Made by a program: the position numbers and the translations under genes
Shown here: in pieces, positions 54,798 to 62,641 of the stretch
Layout of the letters: each line of letters begins with the position of its first letter
How positions within the stretch are numbered: the first letter of the stretch is position 1
The notes under the pieces: generated by a model
What the model was told of the DNA's origin: nothing
Databases searched by the model: none
What the model saw: the letters and a program-made list of their open reading frames with translations, nothing else
Assembly (NCBI RefSeq): GCF_029542085.1
Contig: NZ_CP107036.1
Location: 4,278,001-4,342,000 of the forward strand
Reading direction: 5' to 3'
DNA: 64,000 bases
Source: Sphingobacterium sp. ML3W
GTDB lineage: Bacteria; Bacteroidota; Bacteroidia; Sphingobacteriales; Sphingobacteriaceae

Positions 54798-56723
54798 ATG
54801 CTAAGTAAAATCAGTATAGTACCCAGATGGATCATTTTTTTATTGGATATTTTCAGTGTCTCTATCGCTTATCTCCTTGCAAACGTCATTTATTACGATT
54901 TTAACTTCGATTTTCTCCTTGACATAGATTTCAGCATAAGATATATTCTATTTATAAGTGTCTGCTCCCTCTCATTTTACTTATTCAAGATGTATACTGG
55001 GATAATTCGTTACACAAGCGCGATTGACTCCATCCGGATATTATCCACCATAATATTTAGCGTATTCATGCTTTTAATCATCAAATTGATTATTCAAGCA
55101 AATGAAATTGAACGGAACATTCCCACGGCATTAATCATCTTTTTTGCGCTCTTCTCATTTTTAATATTAACAGTATATAGAACTATTATTAAAATTTTCT
55201 TTCTCTATACAAAAAAGGTCAATGGCACCAGAAAAAAAACCTTGATTTATGGCGCAGGTGATCTCGGTATCGCCGTAAAAAGAACACTAGATCATGATGT
55301 TAGATCGAAAAATGCTATAATTGGTTTTTTGGATGATAATGACCAGAAGATCAACAAAGTGATTGATGGAACGAAAATTTATTCATCCAAGAAATTTAAT
55401 CATCTGATCAATACCTTAAATGTTGAAGAGGTCATTATAGCATCACATAATATTCCTTCAGAGCGCAAGAATGCAATTACTGATATTGCTTTAGAGCGAA
55501 ATGTAAGTATATTAACACTTCCACCTGTCAAAAAAATCATGAATGGGGATCTTAATCCCAATCAGATTCAAAAAATAAAAATTGAAGATCTTTTAGAAAG
55601 GGATCCAATCAAAATCAATGACGATCATATCCTAAACCAAACCAAAGGTAAAAGGATCCTTGTTACTGGTGCAGCTGGATCAATCGGGAGCGAAATCGCC
55701 TCACAATTGGGTAAATATGAACCCCAAATGATTATCCTCTGTGATCAGGCGGAATCCCCATTGCACAATTTACAATTGGATTTACAAGACGAATTCCCAA
55801 ATCAAGTATACCACACTTATATAGCAGATATCAGAAGTACAAAAAGAATGCGTTTACTATTTGAAACATTCAAACCACATTATGTATATCATGCGGCAGC
55901 TTACAAACACGTACCTATGATGGAAAACCATCCACTTGAAGCTGTACAAACCAATGTTATGGGTACCAAAAACCTAGCTGATCTGGCGGTGGAATTTCAG
56001 GTCGAAAAATTCGTTTTCGTTTCTACTGACAAGGCTGTTAATCCAACAAATATTATGGGGGCAACAAAACGAATTGCCGAAATATATGTACAGGCCCTAA
56101 ACAATCATTTGGAAAGCTTATCGAATGGTGACGTCAATACCAAATTTATTACCACACGCTTTGGCAATGTCCTTGGCTCAAATGGTTCTGTTATTCCTAG
56201 ATTTAGAGATCAGATCCAAAAAGGAGGTCCTGTTACAGTAACTCACCCCGAAATTACACGTTATTTTATGACTATCCCCGAAGCCTGCCGACTTGTTCTT
56301 GAAGCTGGTGCAATGGGTCAGGGTGGAGAAATATTCGTCTTTGACATGGGTAAATCAGTGAAGATCGTTGAACTTGCCAAGAAGATGATACGTCTTTCTG
56401 GATTTAAACCGAATGAAGATATCGAAATAAAGTTTACAGGTCTAAGACCAGGTGAAAAATTATATGAAGAGCTGTTAAACGATCTAGAAAATACCCTTCC
56501 GACGCATCATGAGAAAATTATGATCGCCAAGGTCCGTGAAAATAATTATAACATTGTAAGCCTGAAACTAGCGGAATTAAAATTGCGGTTAGCGACTCAA
56601 AATAAAAATGAGGTCGTTTATCAAATGAAGCTTATTGTTCCAGAATTTAAAAGTAAAAATTCGATCTATGAACAACTGGATAAAGAAATTGAATTGTCAA
56701 ATGAGTCCGAAAACAAAAGTTAA
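54798..56723 (+). CDS. Membrane-bound nucleotide-sugar 4,6-dehydratase/epimerase (CapD/WbpM/PglF type)
   Basis: UDP-sugar 4,6-dehydratase for surface polysaccharide synthesis. Four N-terminal membrane helices (about residues 10-120), a first Rossmann domain (TLIYGAGDLGIAV), then the catalytic SDR domain with GAAGSIGSEIASQ and active-site region STDKAVNPTNIMGATKR. I choose the ATG at 54798 (641 aa); longer frames begin up to 69 bp upstream. Stands alone; no glycosyltransferase cluster is adjacent. Confidence 0.9.
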   Translation: MLSKISIVPRWIIFLLDIFSVSIAYLLANVIYYDFNFDFLLDIDFSIRYILFISVCSLSFYLFKMYTGIIRYTSAIDSIRILSTIIFSVFMLLIIKLIIQANEIERNIPTALIIFFALFSFLILTVYRTIIKIFFLYTKKVNGTRKKTLIYGAGDLGIAVKRTLDHDVRSKNAIIGFLDDNDQKINKVIDGTKIYSSKKFNHLINTLNVEEVIIASHNIPSERKNAITDIALERNVSILTLPPVKKIMNGDLNPNQIQKIKIEDLLERDPIKINDDHILNQTKGKRILVTGAAGSIGSEIASQLGKYEPQMIILCDQAESPLHNLQLDLQDEFPNQVYHTYIADIRSTKRMRLLFETFKPHYVYHAAAYKHVPMMENHPLEAVQTNVMGTKNLADLAVEFQVEKFVFVSTDKAVNPTNIMGATKRIAEIYVQALNNHLESLSNGDVNTKFITTRFGNVLGSNGSVIPRFRDQIQKGGPVTVTHPEITRYFMTIPEACRLVLEAGAMGQGGEIFVFDMGKSVKIVELAKKMIRLSGFKPNEDIEIKFTGLRPGEKLYEELLNDLENTLPTHHEKIMIAKVRENNYNIVSLKLAELKLRLATQNKNEVVYQMKLIVPEFKSKNSIYEQLDKEIELSNESENKS

Positions 56724-56747
56724 TTCACTTTAAAATTTGTAAAACAC

Positions 56748-56777
56748 TTGCAAATTTGCTCGAAAAGTGTATTTTTG
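56748..56777 (+). promoter_or_regulatory. Promoter of the TPR protein gene
   Basis: TTG (56748-56750) and TATTTTTG (56770-56777) separated by 19 bp, a good match to the Bacteroidota -33/-7 consensus. Leader about 17 nt. Confidence 0.6.
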
Positions 56778-56800
56778 CAACCATATTTTACTGATTAGTA

Positions 56801-57472
56801 ATGTCTAAAAATACAAATAATACAAATCAAGGTTTGAAACCTTCAAAAGGATCTTTTTTTCAAGATAACCAAAAAAGCGTTGCGTTTATTTTAGGTGGTA
56901 TCGTTGTATTGATTTTGCTGTACTTTGGATACGAAAAACTCTACTTGCAACCAAGAGCAGAGGAAGCATCGAATCGCATGTACAAAGCCGAGCAGCTTGT
57001 TACAATTGATTCTTTACAGAATAAAGCGATTTCAGGAGATGGCGCATTCCTTGGTTTCAAGCAAATTGCAGACGAATATTCAAACACAAAATCTGCAAAT
57101 ATTGCAAATGCATATTTAGGAGGTCTTTACTTACGTCAGGGTAAATTTGATGATGCTGTAAAAGCATTGGAAAAATATTCCCCTACAGGAAGTCAAATCT
57201 TAGACCCACTAGTTATCGGTTTGACTGGAGATGCTTATTCAGAGTTAAAAGACTATAAAAAAGCTGCTGATTATTACAAACAAGCTTCTGAAAAATCGAG
57301 CAACTCATACACAACTCCATTATTTCTAAAAAAATTAGGTCTTGTTTACGAAGCACAAAACGACTACAAAAGTGCTGAAACAGCTTACAAAAAGATCAAA
57401 ACAGATTTTCCAGAAAGCCAAGAGGCTTCTACTATCGATGGTCTATTGGGTAGAGTACAAGCACATTTATAA
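56801..57472 (+). CDS. Membrane-anchored tetratricopeptide-repeat protein (YfgM-like)
   Basis: A 223-residue protein with a cytoplasmic N-tail, one membrane helix (about residues 28-46, VAFILGGIVVLILLYFGYE) and a periplasmic TPR array (about 70-215; for example ADYYKQASEKSSNSYTTPLFLKKLGLVYEAQNDYKSAETAY). This layout resembles YfgM/ancillary SecYEG partners and similar scaffold proteins. No catalytic motif. Followed by a strong terminator. Confidence 0.85.
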   Translation: MSKNTNNTNQGLKPSKGSFFQDNQKSVAFILGGIVVLILLYFGYEKLYLQPRAEEASNRMYKAEQLVTIDSLQNKAISGDGAFLGFKQIADEYSNTKSANIANAYLGGLYLRQGKFDDAVKALEKYSPTGSQILDPLVIGLTGDAYSELKDYKKAADYYKQASEKSSNSYTTPLFLKKLGLVYEAQNDYKSAETAYKKIKTDFPESQEASTIDGLLGRVQAHL

Positions 57473-57488
57473 GAAATCATAAATACAC

Positions 57489-57520
57489 AAAAAAGAGGCT
57501 ATTTGATAGCCTCTTTTTTT
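57489..57520 (+). terminator. Terminator after the TPR protein gene
   Basis: A perfect 14-bp stem (57489-57502 with 57506-57519), a 3-nt loop and a T-run. Confidence 0.9.
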
Positions 57521-57538
57521 GTGACCATCTAAAATCAC

Positions 57539-57546
57539 TATCTTTG
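57539..57546 (+). promoter_or_regulatory. Candidate -7 element of ribH
   Basis: TATCTTTG, with TTTG 17 bp upstream (57518-57521, inside the tail of the terminator). Predicts a leader of about 2 nt. Confidence 0.5.
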
Positions 57547-57554
57547 CATCTATT

Positions 57555-58043
57555 ATGGCAAGTAGCATTAAAAATCTATCAGACTTTTCGCATATCCAAG
57601 TTGCGGATGCGAGTCCATTCAAATTTGCAATCGTAGTTGCACAGTGGAATGCAGAAATTACTGGTGCACTATTGAACGGTGCTATATCAGGTTTAGAAAA
57701 ACATGGTGCAAAAGAAGGCAATATCGAAGTTATCGAGGTTCCAGGAAGCTTCGAACTGACCTCTGGAGCAGATCTGGCCTTGAGAAATCAACGCTTTGAT
57801 GCTGTTATCTGTCTGGGATGTGTAATCCAGGGAGAAACCCGCCATTTCGATTTTATTTGCCATGCGGTCGCCAATGGCATTTCAAATGTAGGACTGAAGT
57901 ATAATAAACCGGCTATCTTTGGTGTACTGACTACAGACAACCTTCAACAAGCTTTGGACCGTGCCGGTGGAAAACATGGCAATAAGGGTGAAGAAGCTGC
58001 TATTACAGCAATACAAATGGCTACCATCGCTAAAAAATTCTAG
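57555..58043 (+). CDS. ribH: 6,7-dimethyl-8-ribityllumazine synthase
   Basis: Penultimate step of riboflavin synthesis. Family motifs are VVAQWNAEITGALLNGA, EVIEVPGSFELTSGADLAL, CLGCVIQGETRHFDFICHAVANGI and PAIFGVLTTDNLQQALDRAGGKHGNKG. At 162 aa it is standard. It stands alone; other rib genes are elsewhere. No FMN riboswitch is visible in the short upstream region. Confidence 0.97.
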   Translation: MASSIKNLSDFSHIQVADASPFKFAIVVAQWNAEITGALLNGAISGLEKHGAKEGNIEVIEVPGSFELTSGADLALRNQRFDAVICLGCVIQGETRHFDFICHAVANGISNVGLKYNKPAIFGVLTTDNLQQALDRAGGKHGNKGEEAAITAIQMATIAKKF

Positions 58044-58129
58044 TTTGGTATCAATTTTGTCTATTATTTAATCATGAAAAAGTATTCTGGGCCAAAACAT
58101 AAAAATGCACAAGTACTTTTATTTTAAAT

Positions 58130-58177
58130 AAATCGATTAATAAAATATGATAATATCTTATTAATCGATTTTTATTT
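58130..58177 (+). terminator. Terminator after ribH
   Basis: A perfect 14-bp AT-rich stem (58130-58143 with 58158-58171), a 14-nt loop and a T-rich tail, 87 bp after the ribH stop. Confidence 0.65.
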
Positions 58178-58184
58178 TTTAGAT

Positions 58185-58931
58185 ATGATTATGAAAACAT
58201 TATCGAACATACTCTTAGCATTTATGCTATCATTCCTTTCTCTCGGGCATTTATCTGCTCAAGATGATAGCCTGAATAAACAGATCTGGCGCAGTATTGG
58301 TGGTCAAGGGAAATGGGATTCCTTACAATATCTCGCTTTCTCGGCAAAGGGCAATACAGTATCGGAAGAATTGTCTAATGAAGAACGTAAATTCCTCTTT
58401 AACCGTACAACAGGAGAATGTAGATTCGATGGATTTAGTGGATCTGATCAGGTGACCTATTTATTCAATTTTAAAGGAAACAGCACAGATAAGCTTTTTA
58501 TAGCAGGCAATGTATCTACTGACGGTCAAGAAATAAAGAAATCCATAAAAAATCAACTTTTTGCAGATTTAAATCTACTGTTGTTACCCACGCTTATAGA
58601 GCAAAGAAGTGTTCAGTTTAAAAATCAGGAAGAACGTTTTATTGGCGGGCAAAAATTAACAGTTGCAAGTATTACCTCATCAGGTCAGGTTCTCGGTTCG
58701 AAGCTAGACGGTTTAATCTATATAGATCAAAATACGGGTGAGATTACGCGTTACGAATACACTGATAAATCAGAAAAAATCAGTTATGAGGTAAGCAAAT
58801 ACAAAGAAATAGGTGATGGAATACGTCTACCTAGTTTATTTAGCGCTGCTAGCAACGACAAGAGAACCTGTGTATTCTCTTCGATCTCTTCATTTGTGCA
58901 AGTCGAGCAAAAGAAATTTAAAGAATTATAA
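58185..58931 (+). CDS. Exported protein of unknown function
   Basis: A 248-residue protein with a signal peptide ending at HLSAQD (about residue 26). The mature region is beta-rich (YLAFSAKGNTVSEEL, GECRFDGFSG, YLFNFKGN) and resembles lipoprotein-carrier-like Bacteroidota periplasmic proteins without a clear family match. It is 5 bp before ytxJ and so in the same operon. Confidence 0.8.
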   Translation: MIMKTLSNILLAFMLSFLSLGHLSAQDDSLNKQIWRSIGGQGKWDSLQYLAFSAKGNTVSEELSNEERKFLFNRTTGECRFDGFSGSDQVTYLFNFKGNSTDKLFIAGNVSTDGQEIKKSIKNQLFADLNLLLLPTLIEQRSVQFKNQEERFIGGQKLTVASITSSGQVLGSKLDGLIYIDQNTGEITRYEYTDKSEKISYEVSKYKEIGDGIRLPSLFSAASNDKRTCVFSSISSFVQVEQKKFKEL

Positions 58932-58936
58932 TTATT

Positions 58937-59266
58937 ATGATCAATTGGATAGAATTAAATACAGAAGAACAATTACAAGAACTTTATCAATCGGACAAGG
59001 TGTCCGCCATATTCAAACACAGCACAACCTGTGGTATCAGTAACATGGCAAAACGCAGCTTAGAACGGATGTCAAATACAGTTGATCAGGAGTATTCTAT
59101 TTATCTTTTAGACCTGTTGCGCTACCGGGCACTTTCCAATGAAATTGCTCAACGATGGAATATTGAACATCAATCACCGCAGATACTGATTGTCGAAGGC
59201 AAAAACAGCCTTTATGATGCGTCACATGGGGATATTCAATTTGACGAAATTGAAAAATACCTATAA
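58937..59266 (+). CDS. ytxJ: Bacillithiol-system thioredoxin-like protein YtxJ
   Basis: A 109-residue thioredoxin-fold protein (monothiol bacilliredoxin-like). The active-site region is FKHSTTCGISNMAKRSLER with a single cysteine (about residue 34); the cis-Pro-like segment SPQILIVEGK follows. It implies bacillithiol-type redox chemistry in this organism. Its stop codon directly abuts that of the convergent cyanophycinase gene. Confidence 0.88.
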   Translation: MINWIELNTEEQLQELYQSDKVSAIFKHSTTCGISNMAKRSLERMSNTVDQEYSIYLLDLLRYRALSNEIAQRWNIEHQSPQILIVEGKNSLYDASHGDIQFDEIEKYL

Positions 59267-60109
59267 TTATTTGATCTTAAATATTTTGCCTTCATCATAG
59301 GCACTCAATGTAAGATTATCCCAAGTGATCATTCCATTGGATTTTTTCTTTAATCCACGTGGATTTTTGGCTACGATTACTTGGGATTCGCCAACCACTT
59401 TTACAGTATTCTGTCGAACTATGATAGCAGTTCCCTCATCAATCCCGATACAGGTCTTGTCAGGGAACTCAGCTAAGGCAGTAAAAAGTCGATTATATCG
59501 ACTTCTCTTTACAAAATGCTGATCTATAATCGCGGATTTTATCAATCCCAGACCTTTGGATGTCTCTAAATTTTGATGTTCCAGTCTATTGAAGGTAGGC
59601 CGATAGACCGAATCTTTTAATTGATTACCTGTTATCATTGTCTCGCTCATAATAGCCGCACCAGCGCTTGTGCCCGCTATACATGCGCCTTGCTGATAAG
59701 CTGCATGAATCGCGTCGAACAATGCTGTATGCTCCACGATCGACATAAAACGATTTTGATCTCCCCCTGTAATATAAATCAGTTTTGCATGGCGTACCGA
59801 ATCAACTAGCGTCCGATCTTCGGCATCCGATTTCGAAAAATTAATACTGGTGATCTTATTTTTTGTCACTTCCTTGAGTTGATGTACCATGCCTTCTACA
59901 GACTCATCGGGGATCGTGGAAGCCATCGGTAAGATCATAATGTAATCCTTTGGCGAAAGCCGAGCTGCTTCGACCAAAGCCTCCATCAGATGTTCATCTT
60001 TATGCCCACCACCAATAATGAACAATGTTCCCTTAGGTGAAATTCGCGATTTCTGGTTGGTGAAAGAACACAAAACGACTACTGCAATAATACACAACAA
60101 CTTTTTCAT
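59267..60109 (-). CDS. Exported cyanophycinase (S51 family)
   Basis: Serine exopeptidase expected to release beta-Asp-Arg dipeptides from cyanophycin. Nucleophile Ser148 lies in AGTSAGAAIM, the GGDQ motif at 115-118, and the family segment DQHFVKRSRYNRL begins at 196, which sets it apart from dipeptidase E members. A signal peptide covers residues 1-18 (possible imperfect lipobox VVLC), so it acts outside the cytoplasm. It lies 28 bp after the isoaspartyl peptidase gene, the enzyme for the next step. Activity is inferred from family and context. Confidence 0.88.
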   Translation of the reverse strand: MKKLLCIIAVVVLCSFTNQKSRISPKGTLFIIGGGHKDEHLMEALVEAARLSPKDYIMILPMASTIPDESVEGMVHQLKEVTKNKITSINFSKSDAEDRTLVDSVRHAKLIYITGGDQNRFMSIVEHTALFDAIHAAYQQGACIAGTSAGAAIMSETMITGNQLKDSVYRPTFNRLEHQNLETSKGLGLIKSAIIDQHFVKRSRYNRLFTALAEFPDKTCIGIDEGTAIIVRQNTVKVVGESQVIVAKNPRGLKKKSNGMITWDNLTLSAYDEGKIFKIK

Positions 60110-60137
60110 AACAGCTTCCCTTAGATTATACGTTTGA

Positions 60138-61193
60138 TTACTTATAAATTTCTACTTTTACCGTACCCTCCTTTGTAACCGTCCCTCTATACATTCCTTC
60201 GGTATTAAACGGCATGGCGACATGACCTTCTTTATCCATAACAATCATTCCACCATCTCCGCCCATTTTGCCAATCCGATCAATGACAGCTTGACCTGCT
60301 TGCCATACATTATCATTTTTATATTCCATTAAGGCCGAAACCGAATATGCAGCTACATTACGAATATAGAATTCACCCCAACCGGTACAGGAAACCGCAC
60401 AGGTTGCATTATTAGCATAAGTCCCTGCACCAATAATTGGTGAATCGCCAACACGACCAAATTTTTTGTTCGTCATCCCTCCGGTCGAAGTACCCGCAGC
60501 TAAATTCCCCTGATTATCCAATGCGACACAACCCACTGTCCCAAATTTATAGTCCTTATTAAGGATACCCAAACGGGAACTCTGTTTCTGATCATGATCC
60601 AGCTGTGTTTTGGTACTGTCCTCTTTTTTAATTTTTTGTAGGGCATCCCAACGCATTTTGGTCCAAAAGTAAGATGGATCTACCAATTGCAATCCCACCT
60701 GTTTTGCAAACTCTTCTGCTCCTTTGCCCACCATCATGACATGTTCCGATTTCTCCATGACCGCACGCGCTGCGGAAATTGGGTTTCTAATGGTTGTGAC
60801 GCCAGCAACCGCACCAGCAGCTAATGTCTTTCCATCCATAATAGACGCATCCAATTCGTTTTTTCCCGCATTCGTAAATACGGCTCCCTTTCCCGCATTA
60901 AACAAGGGAGAATCTTCCATTACATGAATCGCTTGTTCAACGGCATCCAAGCTTGAACTCCCTTGCTTTAATTGGCTATAACCAGCTTGTAGAGCCTGCT
61001 CTAAAACCGTTTTATAGGCCTGCTCCATGGAGTCAGTCATATTTTTTTTCAAAATTGTCCCTGCACCACCATGAATTGCCAGAACAAATTGTTCCTTCGT
61101 CATGTCTTGCTTCTCCTTTCCGTCATTGTGATTACAGGAAGCCACAACCGCAGCACTTCCAATAATCATGGCTATCATTGCATGTATCTTCAT
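60138..61193 (-). CDS. Isoaspartyl peptidase / plant-type L-asparaginase, exported lipoprotein
   Basis: N-terminal-nucleophile hydrolase that cleaves beta-aspartyl dipeptides. Starting at MKIHAMIAMI (base 61193), it has a lipobox with Cys20 (VASC). LAIHGGAGTI opens the mature fold, and autoprocessing would expose Thr219 in KFGTVGCVALD, with the substrate segment GTSTGGMTNKKFGRVGDSPIIGAG following. At 351 aa it is family length. Between susD (4 bp) and the cyanophycinase gene, it would split beta-Asp-Arg into Asp and Arg. Confidence 0.92.
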   Translation of the reverse strand: MKIHAMIAMIIGSAAVVASCNHNDGKEKQDMTKEQFVLAIHGGAGTILKKNMTDSMEQAYKTVLEQALQAGYSQLKQGSSSLDAVEQAIHVMEDSPLFNAGKGAVFTNAGKNELDASIMDGKTLAAGAVAGVTTIRNPISAARAVMEKSEHVMMVGKGAEEFAKQVGLQLVDPSYFWTKMRWDALQKIKKEDSTKTQLDHDQKQSSRLGILNKDYKFGTVGCVALDNQGNLAAGTSTGGMTNKKFGRVGDSPIIGAGTYANNATCAVSCTGWGEFYIRNVAAYSVSALMEYKNDNVWQAGQAVIDRIGKMGGDGGMIVMDKEGHVAMPFNTEGMYRGTVTKEGTVKVEIYK

Positions 61194-61197
61194 TTTA

Positions 61198-62628
61198 TTA
61201 TTTTGTATAACCTGGATTTTGCACCATATTTTTGTTGACAAATATTTCATCTGCGGGAATAGGAAAATTGTATTGTGCTTTTGTTGACTCCAACAATAGT
61301 GCTCCCGCCGTATTTACAGCATCTTGGGGACCTCTACGAATAGGCATTTTCTTTCTTTTTAAATCAAAAAAACGATGTCCCTCAAATGCTAGCTCCTTGT
61401 AACGCTCCGCTAAAATAGCATCAATAAGTTCATCTTTAGAAGCGATCACTTGGTTTTGATAATCTTGGATTCGAGCTTTCCGCAACACGTTCAAATCACT
61501 ATTTGCTTCATTGAGTTTATTTGTTTCGGCATTAGCTTCAGCCCGAATTAAATACATCTCCCCCGTCCTAAATAATTTCACATCCACAAGACCAGCTGTT
61601 GCATCAGCTTCTTTACGGCCCAAATATTTTCCAATCAGATACTGTTGTTTCCCTGCTCCCCGATTGGGGTCATCGAGAATATAGCTACCAAAACGTATAT
61701 CTTTATTCTTATCAAATAGAGCGATCAATTTATTCGAAGGAGTATAAAGAGCTATTTCGCCGTCTTGTCTAAAAAATAGCGCGCCTATAGGTCCTTCGGC
61801 AGGAGAATCATCTTCTTTGGGGAGATCTGCTGCTGTCCTACGCAATGAAAAAACCACTTCATTGGAACTCTCATCTGACCATATTTTCGGAAAAGAAGTC
61901 CGGTCAGCCAGTGGCTTTGCAGCAATGACTTTCGATGAAGCAGCAATTGCCAGTGGCCAATCTTTTGCATATAAAGCGGCTCTTGCCTGCAATGCATACA
62001 AACCCATTTTAGAAAAGCGGTAAACAGCCTCTTCATCTCCAATTAAGCCCAAAGCCTCATTAATGTCCTTTTGGACTAAACTGATTACTTCGGCAACTGT
62101 TTTCCGTGGTGGATGTCCAATTTCAGACTTCAACATATAGGGAATTCCCAATGCTGTGGGCTCATAGCTCGCTGCATAAGCTCTCAAAAGCTCAACATGA
62201 GCAAAAGCACGGACTGCAAGCAATTCGCCTTGATAATGCTTTTTCGTATCAGCATCCACTTTCTCCAATTTTTCCAGTCCTGCCAAAGCGCGATTCGCAC
62301 GATCTATGACTACATAGTACTCACCAAAAGCACTCGTCACCGATGAACTTGAGGCTGTATATTGCCAACGATAAGCACTAACATTTCCAACCGTATTTTC
62401 CAATGGATAAATTGCTTCGTCCGATACAACTACACTATTTCCAATGAGTGTATAGGTCATACCAGCATAAGCACCTTTGATGGCCATATCGATATCATCC
62501 AGATTACGGTAAGCCTTTTCGGGATCAATCGTATCTGAAGGTTTTAGATCTAATTTATTACAGGAATAGAACGTCGACAAACCCACAGTAAAGAGGCCGA
62601 TTATTAGTATATTTTTAAATGATTTCAT
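61198..62628 (-). CDS. SusD/RagB-family surface lipoprotein
   Basis: Substrate-binding lid of a SusCD TonB-dependent importer. Starting at MKSFKNILII (base 62628) it has the lipobox FYSC at Cys23 and the SusD fold: an N-terminal helical TPR-like part (NLDDIDMAIKGAYAGMTYTL) and the C-terminal segment EGHRFFDLKRKKMPIRR. At 476 aa it is family length. A longer open frame upstream overlaps susC and is rejected. It lies 13 bp after susC. Confidence 0.94.
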   Translation of the reverse strand: MKSFKNILIIGLFTVGLSTFYSCNKLDLKPSDTIDPEKAYRNLDDIDMAIKGAYAGMTYTLIGNSVVVSDEAIYPLENTVGNVSAYRWQYTASSSSVTSAFGEYYVVIDRANRALAGLEKLEKVDADTKKHYQGELLAVRAFAHVELLRAYAASYEPTALGIPYMLKSEIGHPPRKTVAEVISLVQKDINEALGLIGDEEAVYRFSKMGLYALQARAALYAKDWPLAIAASSKVIAAKPLADRTSFPKIWSDESSNEVVFSLRRTAADLPKEDDSPAEGPIGALFFRQDGEIALYTPSNKLIALFDKNKDIRFGSYILDDPNRGAGKQQYLIGKYLGRKEADATAGLVDVKLFRTGEMYLIRAEANAETNKLNEANSDLNVLRKARIQDYQNQVIASKDELIDAILAERYKELAFEGHRFFDLKRKKMPIRRGPQDAVNTAGALLLESTKAQYNFPIPADEIFVNKNMVQNPGYTK

Positions 62629-62641
62629 TGCCGTAGTCTTT

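Noticed and set aside
57475..57554. An FMN riboswitch before ribH
   Set aside because: The space between the preceding terminator and the ATG is only about 35 bp, too short for the aptamer.
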